Below are positions 1 through 7,630 of a stretch of 64,000 nt of DNA, in pieces (the stretch's first letter is position 1; each line of letters opens with the position of its first letter). Origin of the DNA: Saccharothrix syringae (GTDB lineage: Bacteria > Actinomycetota > Actinomycetes > Mycobacteriales > Pseudonocardiaceae); contig NZ_CP034550.1 of assembly GCF_009498035.1 (NCBI RefSeq), positions 496,001 to 560,000 on the forward strand, given 5' to 3'. Below the pieces are notes generated by a model that was given only the letters and a program-made list of their open reading frames with translations, searched no databases and was not told the DNA's origin. The position numbers and the translations under genes are program-made.

Positions 1-549
1 CGCGGCCGGACCACGATGCTGGTCATGCTGCTGGTGGTGCAGATGGTGCCGGTGGAGGCGCTGACCATCCCGCTGTTCTTCGTGATGCGGTCGGTGCGCG
101 ACGTGGCGCCGGCGTTCGGGCTCAACCACCTCGGGTCGCTGGTGCTGGTGCACCTGGCGTTCAGCCTGCCGTTCGCGATCTGGATGCTGCGCGGGTTCGT
201 CGCCGCGGTGCCCGCCGAGCTGGAGGAGGCCGCCACCCTCGACGGCGCGTCCCGCTCCCGCTTCCTGTGGACGGTGCTGTTCCCGCTGGTGGCGCCCGGC
301 CTGGTGGCGACCAGCGTGCTGTCGTTCATCCACGCCTGGAACGACTTCCTGTTCGCCAAGACCTTCATCATCTCGGCGGCGGAGAACCAGACCCTGCCGC
401 TGGCGCTGCAGGTGTTCGTCAAACCCGACCAGAACGACTGGGGGGCGATCATGGCCGGCTCGACGCTGATGACCATCCCGGTGCTCGTGTTCTTCATCGT
501 CGTCCAGCGGCGGCTCGTCGCCGGCCTCGCCGGGGCGGTGAAGTCGTGA
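1..549 (+). CDS. Carbohydrate ABC transporter permease (MalG type), 5' truncated
   Basis: The C-terminal 182 residues of an integral-membrane permease; the reading frame is open from base 1, so the start lies outside the window. The EAA loop that contacts the ATPase is visible near visible residues 73-95 (ELEEAATLDGASRSRFLW). At least three hydrophobic helices are present, and the protein ends in the short basic tail typical of MalG/NgcG-type permeases. The stop overlaps the GTG of the hexosaminidase gene by GTGA, so the two are translationally coupled. This suggests import of an amino sugar such as chitobiose or GlcNAc, but the substrate is inferred from the neighbour only. Confidence 0.88.
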   Translation, partial: RGRTTMLVMLLVVQMVPVEALTIPLFFVMRSVRDVAPAFGLNHLGSLVLVHLAFSLPFAIWMLRGFVAAVPAELEEAATLDGASRSRFLWTVLFPLVAPGLVATSVLSFIHAWNDFLFAKTFIISAAENQTLPLALQVFVKPDQNDWGAIMAGSTLMTIPVLVFFIVVQRRLVAGLAGAVKS

Positions 550-1898
550 TCCTGCTGCCCCGCCCCGCGTCCTACACCGCAGGCGAGGGCGAGGTCGACT
601 TCGACGGCGACCACCTGGTCGAGTACGTCGAAGGGCCCGCCGAGGGCTACCGGCTGTCCGTGACGCCCGGGGGCGTCCGCGTGCTCGCCTCCGACGCCGC
701 CGGCGAGTTCTACGCCCGGCAGACGCTGCGGCAGCTCGCCGGGCCCGCCGCGTTCCGCGCCGTGCCGCCCGGACGGGTGCGGCTGCCGGTGTGCGAGGTG
801 GTCGACCACCCGAGGTTCGCCTGGCGCGGCGTGATGCTCGACGTCGCCCGGCACTTCCTGCCCAGGCACGACCTGCTGCGCTACGTCGACCTGCTCGCCG
901 TGCACAAGCTCAACGTGCTGCACCTGCACCTGACCGACGACCAGGGCTGGCGCTTCGAGTGCCGCCGGTACCCCCGGCTGCACGAGGTCGGCGGCTGGCG
1001 CCCGGACTCCCGGTTCGGCGACCGCCGCTCCGGCGGCACGACCGGCCGGCCCCACGGCGGCTACTACACGCAGGACGACCTGCGCGAGGTCGTGGCGTAC
1101 GCGGCGGCGCGGCACGTCACCGTGGTGCCCGAGATCGACGTGCCCGGCCACAGCCAGGCCGCCATCGCCGCCTACCCCGAGCTGGGCGTCTCCGGCGGTC
1201 CGGTGTGGACGGACTGGGGCGTGAACCCCAACGTGCTCAGGGCCGACGAGGCCGTGGTGGAGTTCTACCGGCACGTGTTCGACGAGCTGCTCGACGTGTT
1301 CCCCGGCGAGGTGGTCGGGCTCGGCGGCGACGAGGCCGAGGGCGGCGACGGCCGGTTCGTCCGGCGCATCGCCCGGCACCTCGTCGAGCGCGGCCGGCGG
1401 CCGTTCGGCTGGGACGAGGTGCTCGACGCCGGACCCCTGCCCGCGAGCACGGTCGTCGCGTCGTGGCGCGGCGAGGAACCCGGCCTGCGCGCCCTGGCGC
1501 GCGGCCACGACGTGGTCATGTGCCCCGAGCGGCACCTCTACCTCGACTACCGCCAGTCCGACGACCCCGACGAGCCCATCCCCGTCGGCACCGTCACCAC
1601 CCTGGCGGACGTGTACGGCTACGAGCCGGCGGCGGCGGACCGGGTGCTCGGCGCGCAGGCGAACCTGTGGACCGAGCACCTGGACTCGCCCCGGCGGCTC
1701 GACTACGCCGCCTTCCCCCGGTTGAGCGCCTTCGCCGAGGTGGTGTGGAGCCCCGCGCCCCGCGACGGGGACGGGTTCACCACCCGGCTGGCCGAGCACC
1801 ACCTGCCCCGGCTCGACGCGCTCGGCGTCGAGTACCGACCCCTCGACGGTCCCCGACCGTGGCAGGTCCTCCCGGGCGTGCCCGGCTTCCCCCGATGA
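546..1898 (+). CDS. Beta-N-acetylhexosaminidase, GH20 family
   Basis: A 450-residue glycoside hydrolase that removes terminal N-acetyl-hexosamines. The GH20 TIM barrel is recognised by HLHLTDDQGWRFE (about residues 124-136) and by the catalytic Asp-Glu pair in GGDEAEGGDG (about 259). Substrate-assisted catalysis through the acetamido group is known for the family. The GTG start at 546 overlaps the permease stop; longer upstream reading frames only shadow the permease. No signal peptide is seen, so it probably acts in the cytoplasm on oligosaccharides imported by the preceding transporter. The length is short for GH20 because the N-terminal non-catalytic domain is small. Confidence 0.92.
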   Translation: MILLPRPASYTAGEGEVDFDGDHLVEYVEGPAEGYRLSVTPGGVRVLASDAAGEFYARQTLRQLAGPAAFRAVPPGRVRLPVCEVVDHPRFAWRGVMLDVARHFLPRHDLLRYVDLLAVHKLNVLHLHLTDDQGWRFECRRYPRLHEVGGWRPDSRFGDRRSGGTTGRPHGGYYTQDDLREVVAYAAARHVTVVPEIDVPGHSQAAIAAYPELGVSGGPVWTDWGVNPNVLRADEAVVEFYRHVFDELLDVFPGEVVGLGGDEAEGGDGRFVRRIARHLVERGRRPFGWDEVLDAGPLPASTVVASWRGEEPGLRALARGHDVVMCPERHLYLDYRQSDDPDEPIPVGTVTTLADVYGYEPAAADRVLGAQANLWTEHLDSPRRLDYAAFPRLSAFAEVVWSPAPRDGDGFTTRLAEHHLPRLDALGVEYRPLDGPRPWQVLPGVPGFPR

Positions 1899-1949
1899 CC
1901 CCGACGACCCCTGTCCCCGCTGTCCCCGACGACCCCGTGACGCCGCGCG

Positions 1950-2171
1950 TCAGTCCTTCTCGGGCACCAGGACCCAGCCCGCGAGGTAGAGCAGCGCGCC
2001 GGTGCCGAACCCGAACAGGGTCGCGGCGACCAGCAGGATCCTCAGCAGCGCGGCGTCCACCCCCAGCAGCTCGGCGACGCCGCCGCACACGCCCGCCACC
2101 ATCCGGTCGTCCCGGCTGCGGCGGAGCTTCCTGACCTTGTCGGTGGCCTGGTCGATCACGTCGTTCGTCAT
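1950..2171 (-). CDS. PspC domain membrane protein
   Basis: A 73-residue protein starting MTNDVIDQ. It carries the PspC signature (MVAGVCGGVAELLGVDAALLR type) followed by one hydrophobic helix ending in WVLVPEKD. Small PspC proteins are associated with membrane stress or act as DNA-binding membrane proteins; the exact role here is unknown. An in-frame ATG 33 bases upstream exists, but the internal ATG at 2171 matches the usual start of the family. It stands alone, convergent with the hexosaminidase and co-directional with the downstream oxidoreductase gene. Confidence 0.78.
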   Translation of the reverse strand: MTNDVIDQATDKVRKLRRSRDDRMVAGVCGGVAELLGVDAALLRILLVAATLFGFGTGALLYLAGWVLVPEKD

Positions 2172-2229
2172 GCCCCAAGGCTGCCCGCCGGACGCCGCCG
2201 GCACATCGGGGAACCACCCTGGTCCGCTC

Positions 2230-3021
2230 TCAGGGTTTCACCACGGCTTTACCCCTGAGCAGCCCGGCCTCGGCCCGCCGGTGCAGCTCCGGCAGGTCCT
2301 CCAGGCGGTGCTCCCCGCTCACGTCGACCTCGACGGCCGCCACCACCTCGCGCAGCTGCGCCGCGTCGAACCGGGTCACCACGTGCGCGCCCGGCACGTC
2401 CGACGCGGTCGCCGACACCACCCGGCCGCCGAGGTGCGCCACCCGGGCGTCCGCGACCAGGTTCAGCACCACGTCGAACGCGCCGACCGGCCCGTACCCG
2501 ACCACCTCGTCCGCGCCCAGCCGCCGCACCACCGCCGCGCTGCGCGGTGACGCCGTCGCCGTCACCCGCGCGCCCGCCGCCTTGGCCAGCTGCACCGCGA
2601 ACCCGCCGATCCCGCCGCCCGCGCCGTTGACCAGCACCCGCTCCCCGGCCCGGACCCGCGCGTGGTCGAACACCAGCTGCCACGCGGTCAGGCCGGCCAG
2701 CGGGATCGCGGCGGCGTGCGCCAGGGGCACCGACCGCGGCGCCGGGACCAGCCGGGCCGGGTCGGCCGCGGCGCGCTCGGCGGCCGCCCCCCCGATCCAC
2801 CCCACCACCGGCTCGCCGTCGACCGTGCCCGCCACGTCCCAGCCGAGGGTGTGCGGCAGCGGCACGGGGAACCGGCCGGTCCGGACCGCGACCTCGGTGG
2901 GGTTGAACGACGTCGCGGCGACCTCGACCAGCACCTGCCCGGGACCCGGCGCCGGGTCGGGGACCTCGTCCACGACGATCACCGAGGGACCGCCGAACCG
3001 GTGTATGCGTGCGCTTCTCAC
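2230..3021 (-). CDS. Zinc-independent quinone oxidoreductase-like NADP(H) dehydrogenase
   Basis: A 263-residue medium-chain dehydrogenase/reductase of the quinone oxidoreductase group. It has an N-terminal GroES-like fold, then the nucleotide-binding stretch NGAGGGIGGFAVQLAKAAGA. The family reduces quinones or enones with NADPH; the substrate is not predictable. It is shorter than typical members (about 310-330 residues), with a compact C-terminal domain. The GTG start at 3021 (VRSARIHRFGG) was preferred to an ATG 24 bases upstream because the family N-terminus begins at this point. It is divergent from the AraC regulator gene, starts 72 bp apart, which suggests it is that regulator's target. 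Confidence 0.85.
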   Translation of the reverse strand: MRSARIHRFGGPSVIVVDEVPDPAPGPGQVLVEVAATSFNPTEVAVRTGRFPVPLPHTLGWDVAGTVDGEPVVGWIGGAAAERAAADPARLVPAPRSVPLAHAAAIPLAGLTAWQLVFDHARVRAGERVLVNGAGGGIGGFAVQLAKAAGARVTATASPRSAAVVRRLGADEVVGYGPVGAFDVVLNLVADARVAHLGGRVVSATASDVPGAHVVTRFDAAQLREVVAAVEVDVSGEHRLEDLPELHRRAEAGLLRGKAVVKP

Positions 3022-3093
3022 CCCGTCGACGCTAGGGGCGCCCACCGGGACGATCCATGCGCCGCAAGCCCCCGGTCATGTTCAATCGTCCTC

Positions 3094-4020
3094 GTGGACG
3101 TGCCCGGAGACGTGCTCGGAGACGTGATCGCCGCCCTGCGCACCGGCCGGCCCGCGGCCGCCCGCGTCGCCCGGGCCGGGCCGTGGGCGCAGCGGTTCGC
3201 GCCGGTGCCGGGCGCCTCCGGGTTCCACGTCGTGCTCGCCGGCACCTGCTGGTTCCGGCCGGACGACGGCGACCCGGTGGAGCTGCGCGCCGGGGACGTG
3301 GTGTTCCTGCCCGACGGGCACGGCCACGTGCTGGCCGACGCGCCGGGCACCCCCGTCACGAGCGCGGCGTGCGACCCGGCGGCACCCCGCCCGGCGGTCG
3401 AACCGCCCGCCGAGCCCACCGCCGTCACCCTGTGCGGCGCCTACGAGCTGGACCGCGCGCACCCCCTGCTGCGGCACCTGCCCGCCGCCGCCGTCCCCGC
3501 CGGTCCCGACCTGCGCGCCGCCGCCGACCTGCTCGCCGCGGAGATCGCCCGGCCCGGCCCCGGCTCCGCCGCCCTGGTGCCCGCCCTGCTCGACGCGCTC
3601 CTGGTCTACCTGCTGCGCACGCACCTGACCGCCACCAGCCCGGCGCTGCGCGACCCCGTCGTGGCCATCGCGCTGGAGCACCTGCACCGCGACCCGGCGC
3701 ACCCGTGGACGGTCGCCTCCCTGGCCGCCGCCACCGGGCTGTCCCGCGCCCCGTTCGCCCGGCGGTTCACCGAACTCGTCGGCCGGCCGCCGCTGGCCTA
3801 CCTCACGTGGTGGCGCATGGCCGTCGCGGCCCGGCTGCTGCGCACCACCGACGCGCCGCTGGCCGCGGTCGCCCGCCGGGTCGGCTACACCTCGGAGTTC
3901 GCGTTCGCCGCCGCGTTCAAGCGCCACCGCGGCACCCCGCCCGGCCGGTTCCGCCGCGAATCCCCGCCCGGCTCCGCGCCCCCGCCGGACCGGTCCGGTC
4001 CCTACCCTCGGGGATCGTGA
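3094..4020 (+). CDS. AraC family transcriptional regulator with cupin N-domain
   Basis: A 308-residue regulator. The N-terminal half is a cupin_6 type sensor domain (WFRPDDGDPVELRAGDVVFL). The C-terminal half has two AraC helix-turn-helix motifs: WTVASLAAATGLSRAPFARR and the second around PLAAVARRVGYTSEFAFAAA. GTG starts at 3094 or 3100 are both possible. It is transcribed divergently from the oxidoreductase gene, a classic arrangement for a regulator of its neighbour. It also overlaps the MoxR ATPase gene by GTGA, so it is translationally coupled to the cox cluster and could be the cluster regulator; that is an inference. Confidence 0.88.
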   Translation: MDVPGDVLGDVIAALRTGRPAAARVARAGPWAQRFAPVPGASGFHVVLAGTCWFRPDDGDPVELRAGDVVFLPDGHGHVLADAPGTPVTSAACDPAAPRPAVEPPAEPTAVTLCGAYELDRAHPLLRHLPAAAVPAGPDLRAAADLLAAEIARPGPGSAALVPALLDALLVYLLRTHLTATSPALRDPVVAIALEHLHRDPAHPWTVASLAAATGLSRAPFARRFTELVGRPPLAYLTWWRMAVAARLLRTTDAPLAAVARRVGYTSEFAFAAAFKRHRGTPPGRFRRESPPGSAPPPDRSGPYPRGS

Positions 4021-4871
4021 CGCCCGAAGAGCTCGCCGACGGGCTGGACCGCGTCGGCTACCTGCCCGACCCCGGGCTGGCCACCGCCGCCCACCTGGCC
4101 CTGGCCATGCACCGCCCGCTGTTCTGCGAGGGCGAGCCGGGCACCGGCAAGACCTCCCTCGCGCACGCCCTGGCCCGGGCCCTGGACCTGCCGCTGGTCC
4201 GGCTCCAGTGCCACGAGGGCATCGACGCCTCCCAGGCCCTCTACGACTGGGACTTCCCGCGCCAACTGCTGCACCTGCGGGCCCTGGAGGCCGCCGGCCC
4301 GGTCGACGCCGAGGCCGCCGAGGCGTCCCTCTACACGCGCCGCTTCCTGCTCGCCCGCCCGCTGCTGGAGGCGCTGGAGCGGGCGCCGTGCGTGCTGCTG
4401 GTCGACGAGGTGGACCGCGCCGACGACGAGTTCGAGGCGTTCCTGCTGGAGGTGCTGGACGAGAACGCGGTGACGATCCCCGAGCTGGGCCGCGTCGCCG
4501 CGGCCACGCCGCCGCTGGTCGTGCTCACCTCCAACCGCACCCGCGAGGTCCACGACGCGCTCAAGCGCCGCTGCCTCTACCACTGGCTGGAGCACCCGGA
4601 CCTGGCCCGCGAGGTCGCCATCCTGCGCCGCCGCCTGCCCGGCCTCACCGGGCGCCTGGCCGGCCAGGTCGCCGCGGCCGCCCGGCGGCTGCGGGAGCTG
4701 GACCTGCTCAAGCCGCCGGGCGTGGCGGAATCGCTGGACTGGGCGGCGGCGCTGCTCGCCCTGGGGCGGGAGGAGCTGGACGCGGAGGCCGCGGCGGTCA
4801 CGCTCGGCGCCGTCCTGAAGTACCGGGAGGACGTCCAACGCGCTCTTTCAGCGGGTGTCGCCGGCCGGTGA
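4017..4871 (+). CDS. coxD: MoxR-family AAA+ ATPase (CoxD-like)
   Basis: A 284-residue AAA+ protein. The Walker A GEPGTGKTS lies near residue 39 and the Walker B VLLVDEVDRADDE near 127, with a sensor segment VLTSNRTREVHDALKRR. CoxD of carboxydotrophs is a chaperone-like ATPase that works with the VWA protein CoxE to insert the copper-sulfur or related cofactor into the molybdenum enzyme. The gene begins with GTG overlapping the AraC stop, and its end overlaps the reading frame ahead of the CoxE-like gene. The cox assignment rests on gene order (D-E-F-S-L-M-G). Confidence 0.87.
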   Translation: MTPEELADGLDRVGYLPDPGLATAAHLALAMHRPLFCEGEPGTGKTSLAHALARALDLPLVRLQCHEGIDASQALYDWDFPRQLLHLRALEAAGPVDAEAAEASLYTRRFLLARPLLEALERAPCVLLVDEVDRADDEFEAFLLEVLDENAVTIPELGRVAAATPPLVVLTSNRTREVHDALKRRCLYHWLEHPDLAREVAILRRRLPGLTGRLAGQVAAAARRLRELDLLKPPGVAESLDWAAALLALGREELDAEAAAVTLGAVLKYREDVQRALSAGVAGR

Positions 4872-4890
4872 CCGCGCGCACAATCGGGGG

Positions 4891-5976
4891 ATGACCGGCG
4901 CCGGCGCGTTGACCGGGCTCGTGGGGTTCGCCCACGCGCTGCGGCACGCGGGCGTGGCGTGCGGGCCCGAGCGCGTGCACGCGTTCGTCCGGGCCCTGGA
5001 CCACCTCGACCTCGCCCGCGCCGACCACGTCTACTGGGCCGGCCGGCTCGCCCTGTGCGCCGAACCCGGCGACCTGCCCCGCTACGACGCCGCGTTCACC
5101 GCCTGGTTCGGCGACGGGGACCGGCCGGCACCGCCACGCGGGCGCGCCCCGCGTCCCGGCCGCCTCGCCGCCCTCGTCGACGGCACCGGCCGCCCCGGAC
5201 CCGCGCCCGACCTCCGCGTCGCCGCCAGTGACGTGGAAGTGCTGCGCCGCAAGGACATCGCCGACCTCACCCCGGCGGAGCGGCGGCACCTGCGGGAGCT
5301 GCTGGCCACCCTGCGGCCCGTCCCGCCGCGCCGCCGCGCCCACCGCAGGCGCCCCGCCCGCACCGGCCGGCTCGACGCCCGCCGGACCCTGCGCGGCATG
5401 CTCGCCACCGGCGAACCGGTCCGGCTCGCCCGCCACCGCCGGACCCACCGGCCCCGCCGGGTCGTGCTGCTGATCGACGTCTCCGGCTCGATGAAGCCCT
5501 ACGCCGACGCGCTGCTGCGGTTCGCCCACGTCGTCGCCCGCGCCGTGCCCGTCGAGGTCTGCACGCTCGGCACCCGGCTCACCCGCGTCACCCGCCAGCT
5601 GCGCCGGCGCGACCCCGGGCAGGCCCTGGCCGCCGCCGCGCGGGCCGTGCCCGACCACGAGGGCGGCACCCGCCTCGGCGAGACGCTCAAGGCGTTCCTG
5701 GACCGGTGGGGGCAGCGCGGCGCCGCGCGGGGCGCGGTGGTGGTGATCTGCTCGGACGGCTGGGAGCGCGGCGACCCCGCCCTGCTCGCCGCCCAGCTGG
5801 CCAGGCTGCGCCGCCTGGCGCACCGGGTCCTCTGGGTCAACCCGCACGCCGGCCACGACGGGTACCGGCCGGTGCAGTCCGGCATCGCCGCCGCGCTGCC
5901 GCACCTGGACCGGCTGCTCGCCGGCCACAGCCTGGAGACCCTGCACGCCCTGCTGGAGGAGGTTCGACTTGCGTGA
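4891..5976 (+). CDS. coxE: VWA domain protein, CoxE-like
   Basis: A 361-residue protein with a C-terminal von Willebrand A domain. The MIDAS motif LLIDVSGSMKPY lies near residue 192 and is followed by the conserved EGGTRLGETL segment. VWA partners of MoxR ATPases in cox clusters take part in maturation of the molybdenum hydroxylase. The N-terminal half is arginine-rich and poorly conserved. An ATG at 4891 (MTGAGALTG) was taken as the start; a start 36 bases upstream would overlap coxD. Its stop region overlaps the TTG start of the next gene. Confidence 0.86.
   Translation: MTGAGALTGLVGFAHALRHAGVACGPERVHAFVRALDHLDLARADHVYWAGRLALCAEPGDLPRYDAAFTAWFGDGDRPAPPRGRAPRPGRLAALVDGTGRPGPAPDLRVAASDVEVLRRKDIADLTPAERRHLRELLATLRPVPPRRRAHRRRPARTGRLDARRTLRGMLATGEPVRLARHRRTHRPRRVVLLIDVSGSMKPYADALLRFAHVVARAVPVEVCTLGTRLTRVTRQLRRRDPGQALAAAARAVPDHEGGTRLGETLKAFLDRWGQRGAARGAVVVICSDGWERGDPALLAAQLARLRRLAHRVLWVNPHAGHDGYRPVQSGIAAALPHLDRLLAGHSLETLHALLEEVRLA
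5955..5962 (+). promoter_or_regulatory. Ribosome binding site deciding a TTG start
   Basis: GGAGGAGG six bases before the TTG at 5969, inside the 3' end of coxE. This strong Shine-Dalgarno supports the rare TTG as the start of the XdhC-like gene; no ATG or GTG in that frame lies nearby. Confidence 0.75.
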
Positions 5977-7075
5977 CGTCCTCGCCGAACTGGCCCGTCT
6001 CGTCGAACGCGGGGGCACCGCGGCCGTCGGCACCGTCGTCGCCACGTTCAGCTCCGCGCCCCGCCCGCCCGGCGCGGCCATGCTCGTCGGCGCCGACGGC
6101 GAGGTCGTCGGCAGCGTGTCCGGCGGCTGCGTGGAGGGCGCGGTCTACGAGCTGGCCCAGCGGGTCCTCGCCGACGGCCGGCCGGTGCTCCAGCGCTACG
6201 GGGTCGGTGACGACGACGCGTTCGCGGTCGGCCTGACCTGCGGCGGGACCATCGACGTCTACGTCGAGCCGGTCGGCGCGGACACCTTCCCGGAGCTGGC
6301 CGAGCTGGCCGAGACCGTGCGGGCCGGGCAGCCCGTCGCGGTGGCCACCGTCGTCGAGCACCCCGAGTGGGTCGGCCGGCGCCTGGTGGTGTGGCCGGAC
6401 CGGGTGGCGGGCGACGTGCCGTCCGCGCGGGCCCGCGACGCCGTCGCCGACGACGCCCGCGGCCTGCTCGCCGCCGGCCGCAGCGGCACCCTGCACTACG
6501 GGCCCGACGGCCAGCGCCGCGGCGAGGGCATGACCGTGTTCGTCAACTCCTTCGAACCGCCGCCGCGCATGCTGGTGTTCGGCGCGATCGACTTCGCCGC
6601 CGCCGTGGCCCGGCTCGGCGCGTTCCTCGGCTACCGCGTCACGGTGTGCGACGCGCGGCCCGTGTTCGCCACCCGGTCGCGGTTCCCCGGCGCCGACGAG
6701 GTGGTGGTGGACTGGCCGCACCGCTACCTGGCCGCGCAGGCCGACGCCGGGCTGGTGGACGGGCGCACGGCCGTCGCCGTGCTCACCCACGACCCGAAGT
6801 TCGACGTGCCCCTGCTGGAGGTCGCGCTGCGCCTCAAGCTCGGCTACGTGGGCGCGATGGGCTCCCGCCGCACCCACGACGACCGGTTGCGCCGCCTGCG
6901 CGAGGCGGGCGTGACCGAGGACGAGATCGCGGGGCTGTCCTCCCCGATCGGCCTGGACCTCGGCGCCCGCACGCCCGAGGAGACGGCCGTCTCGATCGCC
7001 GCGGAGATCATCGCCCTGCGCTGGGGCGGCGCCGGCCGACGCCTGGGCACCACCGCCGGCCCCATCCACCGGTGA
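5969..7075 (+). CDS. coxF: XdhC/CoxF family molybdenum cofactor maturation protein
   Basis: A 368-residue two-domain protein. The N-terminal XdhC_CoxI domain contains SGGCVEGAVYELAQR near residue 50. The C-terminal Rossmann-like XdhC_C domain contains AMGSRRTHDDRLRRLREAGV near residue 291. Members bind molybdopterin cofactor, promote its sulfuration and deliver it to xanthine-dehydrogenase-type enzymes. It starts at TTG with a GGAGGAGG site and overlaps coxE by 8 bases. Its location directly before coxSLM fits the maturation role. Confidence 0.88.
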   Translation: MRDVLAELARLVERGGTAAVGTVVATFSSAPRPPGAAMLVGADGEVVGSVSGGCVEGAVYELAQRVLADGRPVLQRYGVGDDDAFAVGLTCGGTIDVYVEPVGADTFPELAELAETVRAGQPVAVATVVEHPEWVGRRLVVWPDRVAGDVPSARARDAVADDARGLLAAGRSGTLHYGPDGQRRGEGMTVFVNSFEPPPRMLVFGAIDFAAAVARLGAFLGYRVTVCDARPVFATRSRFPGADEVVVDWPHRYLAAQADAGLVDGRTAVAVLTHDPKFDVPLLEVALRLKLGYVGAMGSRRTHDDRLRRLREAGVTEDEIAGLSSPIGLDLGARTPEETAVSIAAEIIALRWGGAGRRLGTTAGPIHR

Positions 7076-7123
7076 CCCCGCGGCCCGCACCACCGACGAC
7101 CCCCACCACCACCAGGAGGGTTC

Positions 7124-7630
7124 ATGCGGATCACCGTCAACGTGGACGGGGTGGCCTACGGCGACGAGGTCGAACCCCGCACGCTGCTGGTCCACCACCT
7201 GCGCGAACGGCTCGGCAGGACCGGCACCGTGGTCGGCTGCGACACCGGCAACTGCGGCGCCTGCACCGTCCTGCTCGACGGCCGCAGCGCGAAGTCGTGC
7301 TCGGTGCTCGCGGTGCAGGCCGACGGCCGCGAGGTCACCACCGTCGAGGGCCTGGCCCGCGACGGGCGGCTGCACCCGGTGCAGCAGGCGTTCCACGACA
7401 ACCACGCGCTCCAGTGCGGCTTCTGCACCCCCGGCATGCTCCTGCAGGCCGTCGACCTGCTCACCGAGGACCCCGACCCCGACGAGGACGCCGTCCGCCG
7501 CGGCCTGGAGGGCAACCTCTGCCGCTGCACCGGCTACCAGAACATCGTGCGCGCGGTCCGCGACGCCGCCGCCCGGATCAACGCGGCCGCGACGAGCGGA
7601 ACCGGCGCCGACGCCGGTGGTGCCGCGTGA
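7124..7630 (+). CDS. coxS: 2Fe-2S subunit of molybdenum hydroxylase (CO dehydrogenase small subunit-like)
   Basis: A 168-residue iron-sulfur subunit with two [2Fe-2S] domains. A plant-ferredoxin type cluster is formed by [13 protein letters not shown] (about residues 39-51) plus one more Cys. A C-terminal four-helix domain carries CGFCTPGM (about 98) and CRCTGYQNI (about 132). The subunit passes electrons from the molybdenum centre to FAD. It is preceded by a clear AGGAGGG site ending three bases before the ATG. Its stop overlaps the coxL GTG. All eight expected cysteines of the family are present. Confidence 0.95.
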   Translation: MRITVNVDGVAYGDEVEPRTLLVHHLRERLGRTGTVVGCDTGNCGACTVLLDGRSAKSCSVLAVQADGREVTTVEGLARDGRLHPVQQAFHDNHALQCGFCTPGMLLQAVDLLTEDPDPDEDAVRRGLEGNLCRCTGYQNIVRAVRDAAARINAAATSGTGADAGGAA